A DNA stretch of 64,000 nucleotides from Triticum aestivum (lineage: Eukaryota; Streptophyta; Magnoliopsida; Poales; Poaceae), in contig NC_057796.1 in NCBI RefSeq assembly GCF_018294505.1, forward strand, positions 186,582,270-186,646,269, in the 5' to 3' direction. Below, in pieces: positions 11,133 through 22,541 of the stretch. Position 1 is the stretch's first letter. Each line of letters opens with the position of its first letter. The notes under the pieces are model-generated. The model had not been told where the DNA came from and ran no database searches. It worked only from the letters and a program-made list of their open reading frames with translations. Position numbers and translations under genes: made by a program.

Positions 11133-12570
11133 TGTAGGATCAAAAGTATGTCTAGAGGGTGCTATCGTACATCCACGTTGATGGAGACTTCAACAAATGA
11201 AGGGTAACGGTTGCGCGAGTCCACGGAGGGCTCCACCCATGAAGGGTCCATGAAGAAGCAACCTTGTCTATCCCACCATGGCCATCGCCCACGAAGGACT
11301 TGCCTCACTAGGGTAGATCTTCACGAAGTAGGCGATCTCCTTGCCCGTACAAACTCCTTGGTTCAACTCCACAATCTTGACGGAGGCTCCCAAGTGACAC
11401 CTAGCCAATCTAGGAGACACCACTCTCCAAAAGGTAATAGATGGTGTGTTGATGATGAACTCCTTGCTCTTGTGCTTAAAATGATAGTCTCCCCAACACT
11501 CAGCTCTCTCATAGGATTGTATTTGGTAGAAAGATGATTTGAGTGGAAAGCAACTTGGGGAAGGCTAGAGATCAAGATTTATGTGGTTGGAATGGAATAT
11601 CTTGACCTCAACACAAGTGTAGGTGGTTCTCTCTCAAAAAATGTATGCTGGAAGTGTAGGCATGTTCTGATGGCTCTCTCTCCGAATGAAGAGTGGGTGG
11701 AGGGGTATATAGCCTCCACACAAAATCTAACCGTTACACACAAATCACCAAACTCGGTGGGACCGAATCAGAAAACTCGGTCAGACCGATTTAGTTCAAA
11801 ATGTGAACATTAGGATTTTCTGTGGGACCGATATGTCAACTCGGTGGGACCGATTTCATTAGGGTTAGGGCATAACATAATCTCGGTGAGACCGATTACA
11901 CAAACTCGGTGGGACCGATTTTGGTAATAAGCAAACAGAGAGTTGGTCAGGCAATCTCAGTGGGACTGATTTGCTCTTCTCGGTAGGACCGAAGCGTTAC
12001 GAAAAGGAAACAGAGAGTTTGCATTGCAGACTCGGTGGGACCGATCGCTCATCTCGGTTAGACCAAAACGTTACGAAGGGAAACAGAGAGTTTGCAATCC
12101 CATCTCGGTGAGACCGAGATCCCTATCGGTGAGACCGAAGTGACTAGGGTTTGTGGCAGTGGCTATGTCAAGAGAACTCGGTGGCGCCGGATAGAAAGTT
12201 TCGGTGGGGCCGAGTTTGACTTTTGGTTTGGGACATATGTGGATATGAGAAAGTAGTTGAGGGTTTTTGGAGCATATCACTAAGCATTTTGAGCAAGAAA
12301 CTCATTAAGCAACACCTCACCCCCTTTTGATAGTATTGGCTTTTCCTATGGACTCAATGTGATCTTGGATCACTAAAAATAAAATGTAGAGCCTTGTGCT
12401 TTGAGCTTGAGCCAATATTTTGTCCTTAGCATTTTGAGGGGTCCACTTTCTAATCCATGCCATGCCAATCATTGAACTTTCCTGAAATATTTATCTTGAA
12501 ATAGTGTTAGCTCAATGAGCTATATGTTGTTAATCATTACCAAAACCACCTAGGGATAGTTGCACTTTCA
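11133..12570 (-). repeat. Element A 5' LTR with 226-bp deletion
   Basis: This 1438-bp LTR is nearly identical to 2851-4515 except that 226 bp (equivalent of 2878-3103) is missing close to the internal boundary. The palindrome array is kept (about 11752-12205). The TATA box is shortened to TATATA (11706-11711). Confidence 0.9.
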
Positions 12571-12575
12571 ATGTC
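12571..12575. other. TSD of element A, right copy (ATGTC)
   Basis: This pentamer is identical to 2846-2850. Confidence 0.9.
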
Positions 12576-13919
12576 CAAGATAGTGTATTTGCATGTGAAT
12601 CTTCTCTTCCCTTATTAATTCATTCATGAATTGCATTATTGACCAACGCTATTTTGTCAACTTTCAACAAATTTTACCACTTATACTTTTCCTTATGTGA
12701 TGTCATCACTTACCATAAGATTAGCATATGATCTTTTTCATTATTTTCCTTTATTTTGATTGGAACATAAAAGTAAAGCAAAAACTCAAACTAAAATTTA
12801 TTATATAACTCTCACTCGATTACGTAGATAGATAGATCACGAAATTAGCACTCGAAAATAGATCATCCTAACTTTTATTCAACTAAATCACGAAATAGCT
12901 AAGGATCGAACTAAGAAACGTAAAGGTAACAAAAGTGATGGTGATACGATACCAGGGCATCTCCCCCAAGCTTGGCACAAGCCAAGGTGAGTGCCCATAC
13001 ACGTGTACTCAAGTATCCTTCTTTGGTGATGTTGATGTAGTGGGCTTGTCGTCCAAAATATTCATGAGTGCCTCCTCAAACTTTGAATTTCCCAAAGGGA
13101 TCGACGAATCAACTCAGTGTTCTTCTCCACTTCAGCCATAATATGTTTATTCTTCGGTCCCCAAGAGTTTGTTCCTGCATCACTTTCTCTTCGACGAGAT
13201 ATGTCCCAATTGGACAGTATGTGCACACGAGGAGTATTTTCGACCCCATAGTTGTGAATCAATTTATGAAAATTGTTTCTATGTAACCTGTTTAAAGGCC
13301 TCCTTGGAGGGAGTCCTTCTTGCACTTCATGACTCTGTTGATCATTTATTGATCTCATGGCTTGATGGGGATTAGGAATAGTGGAGATGCCAGCCAGCGT
13401 GCCCCTCTTGGAGGCCGGAGGGTGGACTCCACGCGAGTTCCCTTCATCTTCTTCCATAGGAGCCTCCTCAATTCCCTCACCCCTTAATTCCACCTATAGT
13501 AACCAAGCATCGCCTTAATTGTTGGAGGAGGGAGTAGACATGATGCCTGACTTGATAGATCTGACAGAAAATAGCACGAAATAAGAACAGAGGATCTTTT
13601 CGCGATGCGGTGGTCAAATCGTCCAGGTGCATATATAAAGAGTTTTTATTTTGGGAAACAAGTATACAGAAGGAAAATGGAGTAGGGAAGGTGCCCGAGG
13701 GGCCCACTACCCACCAGGGCGCACCAGGTGGGGCAGGCGCGCCCTAGTGCCTAGTGGTCACCTGGGTTGCCTGCCTGGGTGTTTCTTATTTTTTACTTTT
13801 CTAATATTCCAAAACTGACAGAAAATATTTTTGCGGATTTTTGGAGCCCGTTTACTTACCGTATCACATACGTCTTCCTTTTCAAGGTTCCAAAGTGTTC
13901 TGGAAGGTTTATTTTATGT
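12576..13919 (-). mobile_element. Element B region downstream of integrase, with a small ORF
   Basis: This lies between the end of pol and the site of element A. On the minus strand it holds a GC-rich block near 13690-13770 (CCACTAGGCACTAGGGCGCGCC-type) similar to one in the B LTR. A short open frame follows (13493-13062), then AT-rich sequence. CTTGGGGGAG (complement of about 12963-12972) is an extra purine-rich tract. Athila-type elements often carry an extra region here. Confidence 0.55.
13062..13493 (-). CDS. Small ORF after integrase in element B, function unknown
   Basis: This is a 143-codon frame starting MELRGEGIEEAPMEEDEG and ending RRSLWEIQSLRRHS. It is charged and hydrophilic, with no membrane segment or recognised domain. 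It lies in the position of the extra (sometimes called env-like) region of Athila elements, but I see neither a signal peptide nor a transmembrane helix to support an envelope role. It is open in an element whose pol is full of stops, but its short length makes chance survival possible. Confidence 0.35.
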   Translation of the reverse strand: MELRGEGIEEAPMEEDEGNSRGVHPPASKRGTLAGISTIPNPHQAMRSINDQQSHEVQEGLPPRRPLNRLHRNNFHKLIHNYGVENTPRVHILSNWDISRRRESDAGTNSWGPKNKHIMAEVEKNTELIRRSLWEIQSLRRHS

Positions 13920-15072
13920 GTTCCTCCAGTGTCATGATTTGGATAATGTTAGTTTCAACATTGATAGGTGTACCTGAAATATAGTGTATAATTCTTTGCC
14001 CATTGACCACCTTCAGATTAGTGACTTCGGCATTATTGATCTTAATAGCTCTAGAGCGATAAACTTCTTCGATGATATATGGCCCTTCCCATTTGGAGAG
14101 AAGTTTCGCTGCAAAAAAACTAAAATGAGAATTTCACAATAGAACATATTCACCAACTTTGAATTCCCACTTTTGGATTCTTTTGTCATGCCACCTTTTG
14201 ACTTTTTCTTTGAATATTTTGGCATTTTCATAAGCTTGGGTTCTCCACTCATCTAGTGAGCTAGTATCAAATAACCTCTTTTCACCGGCAAGTTTGAAAT
14301 CATAGTTGAGTTCTTTGATCGCTGAAAATCTTTATGATCTAACTCAAGAGGCAAGTGACAAGCTTTTCCATAAACCATTTTGTATGGAGACACACCCATA
14401 GGATTTTTATAAGCTGTTCTATAGGCCCATAGTGCATCATCAAGTTTCTTAGACCAATTCTTTCGGGACCTATTGACAGTTTTTGTAATATTAATTTTAT
14501 TTCTCTATTGCTAAGTTTAACTTGACGGCTAGATTGAGGATGATAGGGTGATGCAATTGTATGGTTGACATCATATTTAGCAAGCAATTTATGGAAAGCA
14601 CCATGAATAAAATGTGAACCACCATCAGTCATTAAATATCTAGGGACTCCAAACCTCGGGAAGATAACTTATTTAAGCTTTTTAATGGAGGTGTTATGAT
14701 CAGCACCGCTAGTTGGAATAGCTTCTACCCACTTAGTGACATAATCAATAGCAACCAAAATATGTGTATACCCATTAGAGGAAGGAATATGTCCCATATA
14801 ATCAAAGCCCCAAACATAAAATGGTTCAATAACAAGTGAATAATTCATAGGCATTTCCTTGTGTTTACCAATATTACCGATTCTTTGGCATTCATCACAA
14901 GATAAGACAAACTTATGGGCATCTTTGAAAAGAGTAGGCCAATAAAAACCAGATTGTAATACCTTGTACGTAGTTCTATCTCCCGCATGATGCCCTCCAT
15001 AAGCTTTGGAGTGACATTTATGAAGGATTTGTTCTTGTTCATGCTTAGGTATACAACGTCTAATAATACCAT
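13920..15072 (-). pseudogene. pol: Element B integrase, broken
   Basis: The minus strand encodes, in shifting frames, an H2C2 zinc-binding region (near 14860-15030, including LSCDECQRIGN). The catalytic core has FYVWGFDYMG and a TDGGSHF block around the second Asp. The third acidic residue is in NREIK near 14500. A C-terminal part (WEFKVGEYVLL, WEGPYIIEEVY) runs to about 13950. Integrase would join element cDNA to host DNA. Multiple stops, for example at 14669 and 14339, and frame changes make it non-functional. Confidence 0.75.
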
Positions 15073-15245
15073 CTACTCCTTCTTTATAAAGATGTGGGCC
15101 ATCCCAAAAGTAATGTCTTAAGTCATATAAGAATTTTTTTCATTTGTTGGTATGTGAAACTAGGTGGTATAAATTTAGCAACAATATAATTAGCATAGTC
15201 AGCATACCAAGGAGTATTATGAGAAGCATTTATTACAGCTAGTTG

Positions 15246-15993
15246 TTAATGAGGAAAGCTGTCATCAATAGGTAGTGGGTCATCCAGAATATTTTCTAAC
15301 CTAGACAAGTTATTACCTATAGGGTTCTCAGCTCCTTTCCTATCAGTAATATGCAAGTCAAATTCTTGTAGCAAGAGAACCCACCTAATGAGTCTAGGTT
15401 TAGCATCTTTCTTTTCCATAAGATATTTAATAGCAGCATGATCAATGTGAACAATTACATTGGAATCAACAATGTAAGATCTGAATTTATCACAAGCAAA
15501 CACAACTGCTAAAAATTCTTTCTCAGTAGTAGCATAGTTTCTTTGAGCACTCTCTATATTTTTACTAGCATAATGGATAACATTTAATTTCTTATCAAGT
15601 GTTTGTCCTAGAACAACATCGACAACATAATCACTAGCATCACACATAATTTTTAAAGGCAAGTTCCAATCAGGTGCTTTGAACAATAGGTGCATAAGTT
15701 AAGGCTTTCTTAAGTGTTTGAAAGGCTTCTACACAATCATCATCAAAAACAAATGGGACATCCTTTTGCAAAAGATTTGTAAGAGGCCTAGAAATTTTAG
15801 AGAAGTCTTTAATACACCTCATATAGAAACCAGCATGACCAAGGAAACTACGAATACCTTTAATGTCTTTAGGATATGGAATTTTCTTAATTTCATCAAC
15901 TTTAGCTTTATCCACCTCAATACCTCGCTCGGAAATTTTATGCCCCAAGACAATACCTTCATTCACCATAAAGTGGCACTTCTCCCAATTCAA
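15246..15993 (-). pseudogene. pol: Element B RT thumb/connection and RNase H, broken
   Basis: 15993-15670 encodes the RT C-terminal block (GHKISERGIEVDKAKV, then IRSFLGHAGFY), typical of Gypsy RT. 15695-15246 encodes RNase H with [28 protein letters not shown] and [10 protein letters not shown]; these hold the catalytic Asp/Glu/Asp positions. The two frames overlap and differ by one base, so a frameshift separates them. RNase H removes the RNA strand after minus-strand synthesis. Confidence 0.75.
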
Positions 15994-16565
15994 GACAATA
16001 TTAGTTTTTTGGATCTCTGGTAAACTCGATCAGTGTTGCTTAAGCAATCATCAAAAGAAGTTCCGCCAACGGAGAAATCATCCATGAAAACCTCAACAAT
16101 CTTTTTACAAAAGTCAGAGAATATAGCAGTGATTCATCTTTCAAAGGTAGCAGGTGCATTACACAAACCAAAGGGCATACATCTATAAGCATAAGTTCCA
16201 AAAGGGCAAGTAAAGGTGGTTTTCTCTTGATCAGGTTGTGAAACAGGTATTTGAAAGAAACTAGAATATCCATCAAGAAAACAAAAGTGTGTGTGCTTTG
16301 ACAATCTTTCTATCATTTGATAAATGCAAGGCAGAGGGTAATGATCTTTTCTAGTAGCTTTGTTTAATTTTCTAAAATCAATTACCATTCTATAGCCAGT
16401 CACTATCCTTTGTGAAATGAGTTCATTTTTATCATTAGGAACAACATTAATACCTCCTTTCTTAGGGACACAATGAACATGACTTGCCCATCTACTATCA
16501 GCTATAGGATAAACTATACCTGCTTCCAAAAGCTTTAGTATTTTGGTTCTGACCACTTGCTTCAT
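15994..16565 (-). pseudogene. pol: Element B reverse transcriptase palm/fingers, broken
   Basis: 16565-16134 carries LEAGIVYPIADSRWASHVHC, VIDFRKLNKAT, FLDGYSSFFQIPV and FGLCNAPATFER, all standard Gypsy RT blocks. A TGA at 16134-16136 follows. The catalytic FMDDFSV (the YxDD equivalent) lies just beyond in the same frame, near 16080. Further stops follow before 15994. Confidence 0.8.
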
Positions 16566-16808
16566 CTTAGGATTTAATCATAGTTGGTGATCAACAATGG
16601 GTTTAGCATCGGGATCCATATTAATCTTGTGTTGACAGAGAGTGGGACTAATGCCCTTAAGATCATCAGGAGTATATCCAATAGCAGCACGATGCTTCCT
16701 CATAATTTTTAATAATCTATCTTCTTCCTGTTCTGAAAGGTTAGCACTACTAATAACATGATATATCTATTTCTCATCAAGATAAGCATACTTTAGAGTG
16801 TCAGGCAA

Positions 16809-17430
16809 TTATTTTAATTCAAACACATGATCACCTTTAGATGGAGGAGGACCTCCTAGAGTTTCAATATGCAAATTGTGTTTAAGGATAGGTTGTTGTT
16901 CAAACAATATTTTATCTATTTCATTTCTTTCACGCAAGTGCATATCATTTTCATGGTCTAGCAAATATTGTTCTAGTGGATCAGTAGGAGGTACGGCAAT
17001 AGAAGCAAGACCAATTATTGCATCCTTACTAGGTAATTTCTTTATTATGAGGTTGTCTACGAAACTTAGAGAATTTAAACTCATGAGACACATCAACAAA
17101 ATGGACACTGACTGTTCTTTATGGCAATCTATCTTAGCATTAACAATGTTCAAGAAAGGTCTACCAAATATTATGGGACAAAAGTCATCTTGTGGGGACC
17201 CAAGAACTAGAAAATCAGTAGGGTATTTTATTTTCCGACACAAGACTTCAACATCTCTAACAATCCCAAGTGGTGTAATGGTATCTCTATTAGCAAGTTT
17301 AATAGTGACATCTATGTCTTCTATTTCAGCGGGTTCTATATCATTCATAATTTCTTGGTATAAGGTAAAAGGAATAGCACTCACACTAGCACCCAAACCA
17401 CATAAACCATCATAGAAATGATCTCCTATT
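16809..17430 (-). pseudogene. pol: Element B aspartic protease, catalytic Asp replaced
   Basis: The open frame from 17396 reads GASVSAIPFTLYQEI, then VLGSPQDDFCPIIFGRPFL, a retropepsin-like Athila protease. Just upstream in frame is CGLGASVSAIP. Relatives, as I recall them, have Asp where this copy has the first Gly (CD-I/L-GAS), so the catalytic Asp appears mutated. The frame stays open for nearly 200 codons. Confidence 0.7.
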
Positions 17431-18543
17431 CTAACTTAGATGACATGCATGGCAATAACAGGCTTGTTCTTATTTTTAGTATCGGGTTTGGCAATTCTAG
17501 CTGCTTCATCATAGAAATAAATAATATGCCCATAAACATTATTGACCAAGAGATCTTTAACCATAGCAACACTAGGTTCTACTTTAATTTGTTCAAAGGG
17601 TTTAGGTGCTTTAATATTACTTTTGCATGTTCCTTAGCATGTTCCTTTATCCTAATAGGGAAAAGTGGGTTTTCAATATAAGCAGTTGGGACTACTAGAT
17701 CAACATTGTAAATGATAGTTTCATCTTTAACTATAACCGGTTCTTTAATTTTTCTTTAATAGGGGGGCGATAGTTAAACCACTTCTCTTTAGGGAGATCA
17801 ACAAGAGTAGCAAATGATTCACCAAAAGAGGCTACTATCTCAGAGTCAAGTCCATATTTAGTGCTAAACTTGTGAAAAGCATCGGTATTTATAAGCGATT
17901 TATCACAATCAAACTCAAGCTTAATACCTAACTCTTTACCTTAACCGACTTCTCAATCTTCAGAATTATGTTTAATTCTTTCTAAAAGATCCCACCTGAA
18001 TTCAATAGTCTTCTTCATAAAAGAACTAGCACAAGAATTATCGCACATGGATTGATAATTACGAGAAAGCCGAGCGTAAAAATTCTGGATAATAATTGCT
18101 AAACTTCATAAGTACGAGAAAGCTGAGCATGAATATAACATTGACTTAAGCCTCCCCCAAGCTAGAGCGATACTTTATCCTCCATGAGAGAAATTTTTTA
18201 GCACATAATATAAATTTCTGCAAGCTTAAATATCATCGCACAGCCTATACCATGTCAATGCTCCACCACCCAAAGATAAAGGGAAAACCTTCTTCTTAAC
18301 TTCATCTCCGGGTAAACCTATAAGCTTAAACAATCCAAAATTTTCATCCACATGTATCAAATGCATATTGGGATGGTTCATTTCGTCTCCTGCATAAGGA
18401 TTAGCTAGCAATTGCTCTATCATACCCGAAGGAATTTCATAACTAATATTTTCAGTAGGTGCAGTAGGTTGAGGGGCAACTCTTTGTGTTTTCGGTCGAG
18501 GTGAAGATACCACAAACAAACCCCTCACAGGATTGTTTTCCAT
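17431..18543 (-). pseudogene. gag: Element B gag, broken
   Basis: An open frame starts at the ATG at 18543 (MENNPVRGLFVVSSPRPKTQ) and includes FGLFKLIGLPGDEVKKKVFP and LGGGALTWYRL, a Gypsy-type gag capsid motif. It stops at 18226. The rest to 17431 contains gag-like pieces in several frames with many stops. The start lies 78 bp inside the PBS, as expected for gag. Confidence 0.65.
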
Positions 18544-18620
18544 AGTAACAAGTAACAGTAAATTCTAGCACAAAATATAAATATTTCCTTACCAATTTCC
18601 ACTTACCAAGAGTGCTTCAC

Positions 18621-18638
18621 TCCCCGGCAACGGCGCTA
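18621..18638 (-). other. Element B primer-binding site (tRNA-Asp)
   Basis: The minus strand reads TAGCGCCGTTGCCGGGGA, one base different from the complement of the plant tRNA-Asp 3' end. It lies 11 bases inside the 5' LTR. Confidence 0.8.
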
Positions 18639-18649
18639 GAAAAGAGTCT

Positions 18650-20072
18650 TGATGACCCACAAGTATAGGGGATCAATCATAGTACTTTCAATAAGTAAGG
18701 TAATTTCTGCAAGCACTCAAATTGCCGGTAACAGGTAGTTTGGTAGCAAAATAATTTGTAACAAGTAACAACATTAACAATAAGTGCAGCAAGGTAGCCC
18801 TATCTTTTTGTAGCAAAGGACAGGCCGGAACGGTCTCAGATAATAAGTAAAACATTCTCGAGGACACACGGTAATTTCATCTTGCCACTTTCATCATGTT
18901 GGTTTGATTCGTGTTTGCTACTTCGATAATTTGATATGTGGGTGGACCGGTGTTTGGGTGATGTTCTTACTTGAACAAACCTCCCACTTATGATTAACCC
19001 CCTCGCAAGCATCCGCAACTATGAAAGAAGAATTAAGATAACAATTTAACCATGGCCTTAAACATATGGATCCAAATCAGCCCCTTACGGAATAGCGCAC
19101 AAACTAGGGTTTAAGATTCTATCACTCTTGCAACCCAACATCTAATAACTACTCCACAATGCATTCCCTTAGGCCTAAAGATGGTGAAGTGTCATGTAGT
19201 CGACATTCACATAACACCACCAAGGGGATCACAACATCCATATCATCAAAATATCGAACGAATATCAAATTCACATGATTACTTGCAACATGACTTCTCC
19301 CGTGGCATTAATAACAAGGGCACCTACTCACAATGCTCAAGATCAGAGGGATATTAAATAGCATAATAGATCTGAACATAGTATCTTCCAGGAAATAAAC
19401 CGAATAGCATCAACTACAAGATGTAATCAACACTACTAGTCACCCATAGGAACCAATCTGAGGTTCTGATACAAAGATTGAACAAAAGAGATGAACTAGG
19501 GTTTGAGATGAGATAGTGCTGTTGAAGATGTTGATGAAGATTGGCCTCCCAAATATGAGAGGTTGTTGGGGATGACGATGGTGTTCCCCCCAGCAGAATC
19601 GCTCCATCGAAGGGAAAAAGTGTTCCTGCCCAAGTTGCAGCTCAAGACGGTGGCGCACCGTCCTGAAACTCCGTCCTTATTTTTTGTAGGTCAAAAGACC
19701 TTATGTACCAGAAGATGGGCACCAGAGGTGCGCCGAGGAGCCCACTACCCACAAGGGCGCGCCTGGAGGGGGTGGCGCGCCCTGGTGCCTAGTGGGCAGC
19801 CGGGTGGCTCCCTCCGGTAGTTTTTTCTCAAGTATTTTTTATATATTCCAAAATAATTCTCCACAAAATTTCAGCTCATTTGGAGGTGTGAACAATAGGC
19901 ATCTCTGACATTACTTTTTCCGGTCCAGAATTCGAGCTGCCGTATTCTCCCTCCTTGTGTAAAGCTTGCATATTATGAGAGAAAATACATTAGAATTACT
20001 CCTCAAAGTATTATATCGCATAAAAACACTATAAATAACAGTAGGAAAACATGATGCAAAATGGATGTATCA
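18650..20072 (-). repeat. Element B 5' LTR
   Basis: This 1423-bp LTR pairs with 252-1753. TATATAAAAAA on the minus strand (about 19845-19835) is a plausible TATA box. Confidence 0.85.
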
Positions 20073-21035
20073 CGCGTATGCAAGATTTTTTTACTTATTA
20101 TATATTAGTCAACAAACAGTTCTAGCAGAAGTGGCCATTGGATGTCAATCCAACAGCCCTCATGCTTCTTCAACCTCTGATCTTCTTGCTCCAACTGCCA
20201 AATCTAGCACCGACGGGACCTCCTGCTCCCACCTATCATGGTTGGCTGTGCTACCGCGCAGGCCTCACCGCCCCTCCTACTCCCACCACTGGCCATGCTA
20301 TCCCTCTACTCACCCACATCCCTCCATTGTTGTGGCTTCGGTGCCTCCGGGTCATTCCCTTCCTCGGTCTCGCCGTCGTCCATTGCGTTGGTGTTCTTGG
20401 CACGGCGTGGTGAACATTATCAACAAACGACAACATCGGAAGAGGGATGTACATGGAGAGGCTGACAGTAGGGACCAACATGGTCCATGGCCGGACGCAA
20501 GCAAGTACCGCCTTATTACGCCAAAATAATGAATCCTCCCCGTGACAGCTGGGACCTACCAGCTATATCTTCACACGGAAGGAAGTGTCTCCTTATTAAG
20601 CGAAAACTAATGATTGCTCCCCTTGACAACTGGGGCCCACCATATTTGGAGGCTGCCTTGTGACCCTACTAAGTTGACGCATACACAGGGTTTTGTCAAC
20701 TTAGTCAACAAACGATTCTATCAGCAGTGACCGTTGGATTATTAACATTCAACGGCCGTCCTGCTTCTTCAACCTATGATTTTCTTGCTCCAGCCGGTCC
20801 GAACCACCGCCTGCTCCTTCCTCCCGTGGCCGGCTGTGTTGCCGCGCAGGCCTCACCGCCCCTCCTACTCCCACCACTATCCAGGCCATCCCTTTACTCA
20901 CCCACACCCCTGTTATTCTACGGCGACGGCAACCTCACATCGCAGCTGAACGAGTCAACCCTTGTACTACCCTCCGCAAGTTCCAGGCTCCGCGTCGTTC
21001 CCTGCCTCACTGTCGTCCATCGCCTGGGTGCTATC
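20073..21035. repeat. CACTA (Jorge-like) internal tandem repeat, unit 1 and first part of unit 2
   Basis: A unit starting GTCAACAAACAGTTCTA near 20108 is repeated from about 20702 (GTCAACAAACGATTCTA), a period of about 594 bp. Unit 2 is cut at 21035 by element C and resumes at 38971. Shared landmarks are CTCCTACTCCCACCACT, ATCCCT..TACTCACCCACA and TGTCGTCCAT. Open frames here (for example 20065-20529) are Pro/Ser-rich, differ between the two units and look non-coding. Confidence 0.7.
21031..21035. other. TSD of element C, left copy (CTATC)
   Basis: It matches 38966-38970 exactly. The undisrupted CACTA repeat also has sequence continuing across this site. Confidence 0.9.
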
Positions 21036-22541
21036 TAATAACCCACAAGTATAGGGGATCGCTTGTAGCCTTTTTCGATAAATAAGAGTGTCGAACCCAA
21101 CGAGGAGCTAAAGCCAGAACAAATATTCCCTCAAGTTCTATCGACCACCGATACAACTCTATGCACACTTGACGTTTGCTTTACCAGAAACAAGTATGAA
21201 ACTATTTTGTAGGTGTGATGATAGAACTACTTTGGAAGAATAAAACTAGAAGTACTTTGCAAGATAATAAAAGTTAGGTGTTTAGAAAAAGGGTTTGTGT
21301 CAACAAGAAAGTTCTTCGTCCCTAGGCAATCGATAACAAGTACCGGTAATCATTCTTGTAATTTTATATGAGGGAGAGGCATGAGGTAACATACTTTCTC
21401 TACTTGGATCATATGCACTTATGATTGAAACTCTAGCAAGTATTCACAACTACTAAAGATCATTAAGGTCATGAAACCCAACCATAGCATTAAGTATCAA
21501 GTCCTCTTTACTCCCATACGACATACCCCAGTTACTCGGGTTTAAGTTTTTGTCACTCTCGCAAACCACCATAAGCGAACCATGAACATATTGCAACACC
21601 CTACAGTGAGGGCCCCTCACGTTTGCGCGAGAACGGAGGGCACCGTAGGACAGCACCATAAATAAAATATACAATCATACCAACCAAGATCACGATTAAC
21701 CCACAGGACAAAACGGATCTACTCAAACATCATATGATAACCATAGATCATTGGGAAATAATATATGGTGTTGAGCACCATGTTTAAGTAGAGATTACAG
21801 CGGGGAGAAGAGGTGTTACACCGCTGCATAGAGGGGGAGAAAGTTGGTGTTGACGGTAGCAAGATTTTTGATGTAGATCGTCGTTCCGATCCTTGCCCCG
21901 GCGGCACTCCGGCGCCACCGGGAGAGAGGGGGAGAGAGCCCCCCTCCTTCTTCTTCTTCCTTGGCCTCCCCCCTAGATGGGAGAAGAGTTCTCCCTCTGG
22001 TCCATGGTATTCATGGCAGCAGAGGGGCGGGAGCCCCTCTGAGATTGGATCTCCCTGTCTGTTCTCTTCTGTTTCGCGCTCCCAGATCTGGCCGAAAACA
22101 GTTTCTTATATTCCTAGAGATCCGTAAGTCCGATTGCGCTGAGATTTTAACATGATTTTTTTTCCGGATATAAGCTTCCTTGCACCCGAAGTAGAGCTCC
22201 AACCGACGTACAAGGTGAGCACAACCCACCACCCCACGCCTGGTTCCGGGACCGTGCCCTGGTGGGTTGCGCCCACCTCGGGCCTCTCTTTGCGGTGATT
22301 CCATCTCCCAAAAATCACATATATTCCAAAATAATTCTCATTGAAATTTTATTGCATTTGGAATTTTTTTGATATGGATACTCTGCGATACAAGAAACAT
22401 GCAGAAAACAGGAACTGGCACTGGGCACTTGATCAATAGGTTAGTCCAATAAATCATATAAAAAGTTGCCAAAAGTATGTAAAAGTTGTATAATATTGGC
22501 ATGAAACAATCAAAAATTATAGATACAAAGGAGACGTATCA
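21036..22541 (-). repeat. Element C 3' LTR
   Basis: This 1506-bp LTR ends GACGTATCA. On the minus strand it is preceded by the polypurine tract AAGCTTGGGGATGC (complement of 22542-22555). Confidence 0.85.

Larger units (their letters stand above)
2851..12570 (-). mobile_element. Element A: non-autonomous Sirevirus-like Copia retrotransposon (gag plus a second gene, no pol)
   Basis: The LTRs (2851-4515 and 11133-12570) run TG...CA and are flanked by a perfect ATGTC TSD. The minus-strand order is: 5' LTR, PBS complementary to initiator tRNA-Met, a gag with UBN2-type and zinc-knuckle regions, a non-coding module rich in 13-bp palindromes, a second gene of the putative plant transposon protein type, then a polypurine tract and the 3' LTR. 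No protease, integrase, reverse transcriptase or RNase H can be found, so mobility would depend on enzymes from a relative. LTR palindrome arrays and several polypurine-like tracts agree with what is known of Sireviruses. A Maximus-type affiliation is my guess. Confidence 0.85.
252..20072 (-). mobile_element. Element B: Athila-like Gypsy LTR retrotransposon with degraded gag-pol, containing nested element A
   Basis: Two direct repeats beginning TGATGACCC and ending GTATCA (252-1753 and 18650-20072) enclose gag, protease, reverse transcriptase, RNase H and integrase remnants, all on the minus strand. The order gag-pro-RT-RH-INT is that of Ty3/Gypsy. The PBS matches the 3' end of tRNA-Asp, as in Athila-lineage elements. 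Without element A and one TSD copy it is about 10.1 kb. The flanking pentamers are CAGGT (247-251) and CGCGT (20073-20077). They are not identical, but they align exactly at the position predicted from the CACTA repeat, so this is probably a TSD with two substitutions. Every coding domain carries stops or frameshifts. Confidence 0.85.

Noticed and set aside
13062..13493. Envelope gene in element B
   Set aside because: No signal peptide, transmembrane segment or glycoprotein-like features; kept only as an ORF of unknown function.
18621..18638. tRNA-like sequences at the PBS positions (also 37440, 52091, 11114, 34416)
   Set aside because: They match only the 12-18 bases complementary to a tRNA 3' end and cannot form a tRNA; they are primer-binding sites.
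20065..20529. Pro/Ser-rich ORFs of 154, 91 and 75 codons
   Set aside because: They lie in CACTA internal repeats. The homologous unit 2 does not keep the frames.
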